From NCBI GenBank assembly GCA_946625715.1, contig CAMOTK010000106.1, positions 1 through 6,977 of the forward strand: 6,977 nt of DNA. Direction: 5' to 3'. Both the position numbers and the translations under genes were made by a program. This DNA comes from an uncultured Prevotella sp. (lineage in GTDB: Bacteria; Bacteroidota; Bacteroidia; Bacteroidales; Bacteroidaceae). The stretch's first letter is position 1. Every line of letters starts with the position of its first letter. Below the pieces are notes generated by a model, which worked only from the letters and a program-made list of their open reading frames with translations, had not been told where the DNA came from and did no database searches. This document shows, one piece after another, positions 6,083-6,977 of the stretch.

Positions 6083-6144
6083 GCGGAGCCGCCCTGTGCG
6101 GTCCGCCACCTCTTTCGTTATAGGCAGTAATGAGGGGAGGTCAT
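6071..6144 (-). repeat. Cassette-delimiting repeat, copy 2
   Basis: A 45-bp block (6072-6116) is identical to copy 3 (6899-6943) and closely similar to copy 1. Beyond it, the sequence to GGTCAT (6139-6144) aligns with copy 1 but only loosely with copy 3. The right edge lies 20 bp past the stop of the PIN toxin gene, nearly the same spacing as copy 1 (18 bp). The copy separates the two cassettes. Confidence 0.92.
6074..6109 (-). terminator. Intrinsic terminator of cassette 2, within repeat copy 2
   Basis: On the - strand GTGGCGGA (6109-6102) pairs perfectly with TCCGCCAC (6087-6080). The inner GCGG/CCGC-type pairs, reached past one bulged base, leave a 5-nt loop, and TTTTTT (6079-6074) follows directly. 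It lies about 55 nt after the PIN toxin stop and about 30 bp before the promoter of cassette 1, so it insulates the two units. Confidence 0.88.
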
Positions 6145-6164
6145 TTCGTCACTGGGATTTTTAC

Positions 6165-6584
6165 TTAATCACGCTTCACCCAATTTTCCAATTGAATTTG
6201 CTGGAAGCGACGAAAATCCTTAGTGTTGTCACTAACACATATCATATTGTTAGCTATTGAAGTACAGGCTATTATCAAGTCGAAATTATCATCACAAGGT
6301 GTTCCTGCCAACCTTAACCTAATCTTCTCATGAGCCGCTATATTTATAGCATCACCAATAGGGAGAATATTCATATCAGAAAGGAAATCCTCCAACTGTG
6401 CTGTCCTGTCCACTCCATCACGTTGCAGAGATAACTCAACGCCCATTTTTAATTCGAGAACTGTTATTTCTGATATATAACAATTACTCCACCCCACTCT
6501 ATCTATATACATATCAATATCATATCTGCCACGCAAATAAAATGCACAGATATTGGTATCAAGAAGATAAGATTTGGGCCTCAT
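6165..6584 (-). CDS. vapC: PIN-domain ribonuclease toxin (VapC family)
   Basis: VapC toxins are Mg2+-dependent PIN-domain RNases, typically cleaving tRNA or rRNA when their antitoxin is lost. The 139-residue product has the expected acidic residues in order: D9 in YLLDTNI, E44 in VLELKMG, D102 in NFDLIIA, and D119 in CVSDNTKDF, the last with the PIN-typical DNxxDF ending. Length is normal for the family and no key residue is missing, so it is probably active. The start ATG (6584) overlaps the antitoxin stop by ATGA. The TAA at 6165 precedes repeat copy 2 by 20 bp. The variable region at 46-80 carries the predicted alpha-helical antitoxin-facing surface. The exact RNA target cannot be read from the sequence. 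It is AT-rich relative to the dcw genes, as expected for a mobile toxin-antitoxin module. Confidence 0.93.
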   Translation of the reverse strand: MRPKSYLLDTNICAFYLRGRYDIDMYIDRVGWSNCYISEITVLELKMGVELSLQRDGVDRTAQLEDFLSDMNILPIGDAINIAAHEKIRLRLAGTPCDDNFDLIIACTSIANNMICVSDNTKDFRRFQQIQLENWVKRD

Positions 6585-6826
6585 ATCTCCACTATGTCTT
6601 GCTTAAAACTCCTCATAGCTTTCAGGTCGGCAACGAACTCTTCGTCAGTCATACCGTCATCGCCCCATACGCCATAATGTTTTTTAGCAGACACTTTATG
6701 TGTCCTACCATCTCTAAGAGACTGTGACAGCATGTTAATAAGTTCCACCTTAGCATCTGGACTCAGGTGTTTGACTATATTCCAATAAGTATTAGAACCG
6801 TGTCTGTTGGTTATCGATGTAATCAT
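6581..6826 (-). CDS. Antitoxin of the PIN toxin (VapB-like role)
   Basis: The 81-residue product is encoded immediately upstream of the PIN toxin, overlapping it by ATGA, the usual antitoxin-first order. Its N-terminal half contains YWNIVKHLSPDAKVELINML (14-33) followed by SQSLRD, a helical pattern (roughly LSxxxKxELIxxLSxSL) shared by many Bacteroidota PIN-partner antitoxins. The second half has YGVWGDD (51-57) and an acidic EEFVADLKAMRSFKQDIVEI-like tail (62-81), the part likely to wrap the toxin. No classical AbrB, RHH or HTH domain is obvious, so I give no gene symbol. It may repress its own promoter, located just upstream. The ATG at 6826 is the first in frame after the promoter. An earlier ATG at 6853 opens a frame of only five codons. 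Confidence 0.85.
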   Translation of the reverse strand: MITSITNRHGSNTYWNIVKHLSPDAKVELINMLSQSLRDGRTHKVSAKKHYGVWGDDGMTDEEFVADLKAMRSFKQDIVEI

Positions 6827-6857
6827 ACGATAGTGCTATAAGTTATTATTCATGCCG

Positions 6858-6889
6858 CAAATTTACAAACTTTCCCTGTAATCGCCAAA
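6858..6889 (-). promoter_or_regulatory. Bacteroidetes-type promoter of the toxin-antitoxin cassette
   Basis: On the - strand TTTG (6889-6886), a 20-bp spacer and TAAATTTG (6865-6858) match TTTG / TAnnTTTG. The spacer length is the same as in cassette 1. The predicted start is near 6850, giving a leader of about 25 nt to the antitoxin ATG. The -33 element begins only about 9 bp from repeat copy 3. Confidence 0.82.
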
Positions 6890-6898
6890 CTTTCAGGC

Positions 6899-6977
6899 AC
6901 AAAAAAGTGGCGGAGCCGCCCTGTGCGGTCCGCCACCTCTTTCTTGATGTTCATGAGTGGAATGAAGGGAATGCCAT
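6899..6977 (-). repeat. Cassette-delimiting repeat, copy 3 (runs to window edge)
   Basis: The first 45 bp (6899-6943) are identical to copy 2. The rest, to the window end, is only weakly similar to the other copies, ending AATGCCAT where copies 1 and 2 have GGTCAT. By analogy it should follow the 3' end of another - strand gene lying to the right of the window. Confidence 0.85.
6901..6936 (-). terminator. Intrinsic terminator within repeat copy 3
   Basis: It has the same perfect GTGGCGGA/TCCGCCAC outer stem and six-T tail on the - strand as copy 2. No - strand gene in the window ends before it, so it should terminate a transcript arriving from beyond the right edge. Confidence 0.8.

Noticed and set aside
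5195..6977. CRISPR array
   Set aside because: The three copies are more than 800 bp apart with genes between them and divergent flanks; there are no short regular spacers.
5195..6977. Classical integron cassettes with attC sites
   Set aside because: No GTTRRRY/RYYYAAC core sites are seen in the repeats, each cassette has its own promoter, and no integrase lies in the window. Only the general layout is similar.

Overview
The window carries the distal end of a division and cell-wall (dcw) cluster from a member of the Bacteroidota, most likely Prevotellaceae or a close relative. Three things point there: the order murC-ftsQ-ftsA-ftsZ, A-rich leaders in place of strong Shine-Dalgarno sites, and Bacteroidetes-type promoters (TTTG, 20 bp, TAnnTTTG) in the accessory part. 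The genus is inferred from protein style, not proven.

Positions 1-5186 are the housekeeping part, all on the + strand. murC (peptidoglycan precursor ligase), ftsQ (divisome membrane protein), ftsA (membrane anchor of the Z ring) and ftsZ (tubulin-like GTPase) are separated by 53, 17 and 72 bp. No terminator is visible until a strong intrinsic one after ftsZ (5150-5186, 12-bp stem with a GUGA loop). Two of the gaps are odd. The murC-ftsQ gap holds a 9-bp tandem repeat that begins inside murC and repeats its stop codon in frame. The ftsA-ftsZ gap holds about seven copies of a 7-bp AATGAGA-like repeat.

Positions 5187-6977 are accessory, visibly more AT-rich, and every gene is on the - strand, reading toward ftsZ. 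There are two bicistronic cassettes. Cassette 1 is a 50-residue ORF (5837-5989) overlapping by ATGA a 184-residue protein that resembles the DUF6169 family (5286-5840). Cassette 2 is an 81-residue antitoxin (6581-6826) overlapping by ATGA a PIN-domain VapC-type toxin (6165-6584). Each cassette has its own promoter with a 20-bp spacer and ends 18-20 bp before a copy of a repeat of about 73 bp. The repeat core is a GC-rich hairpin plus T-tract, that is, an intrinsic terminator on the - strand. A third copy at the right edge suggests that the array continues beyond the window.

The most interesting signal is this architecture: repeat-delimited, same-orientation two-gene cassettes stacked behind the dcw operon. 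One is a recognisable toxin-antitoxin pair and the other an uncharacterised pair with the same layout.
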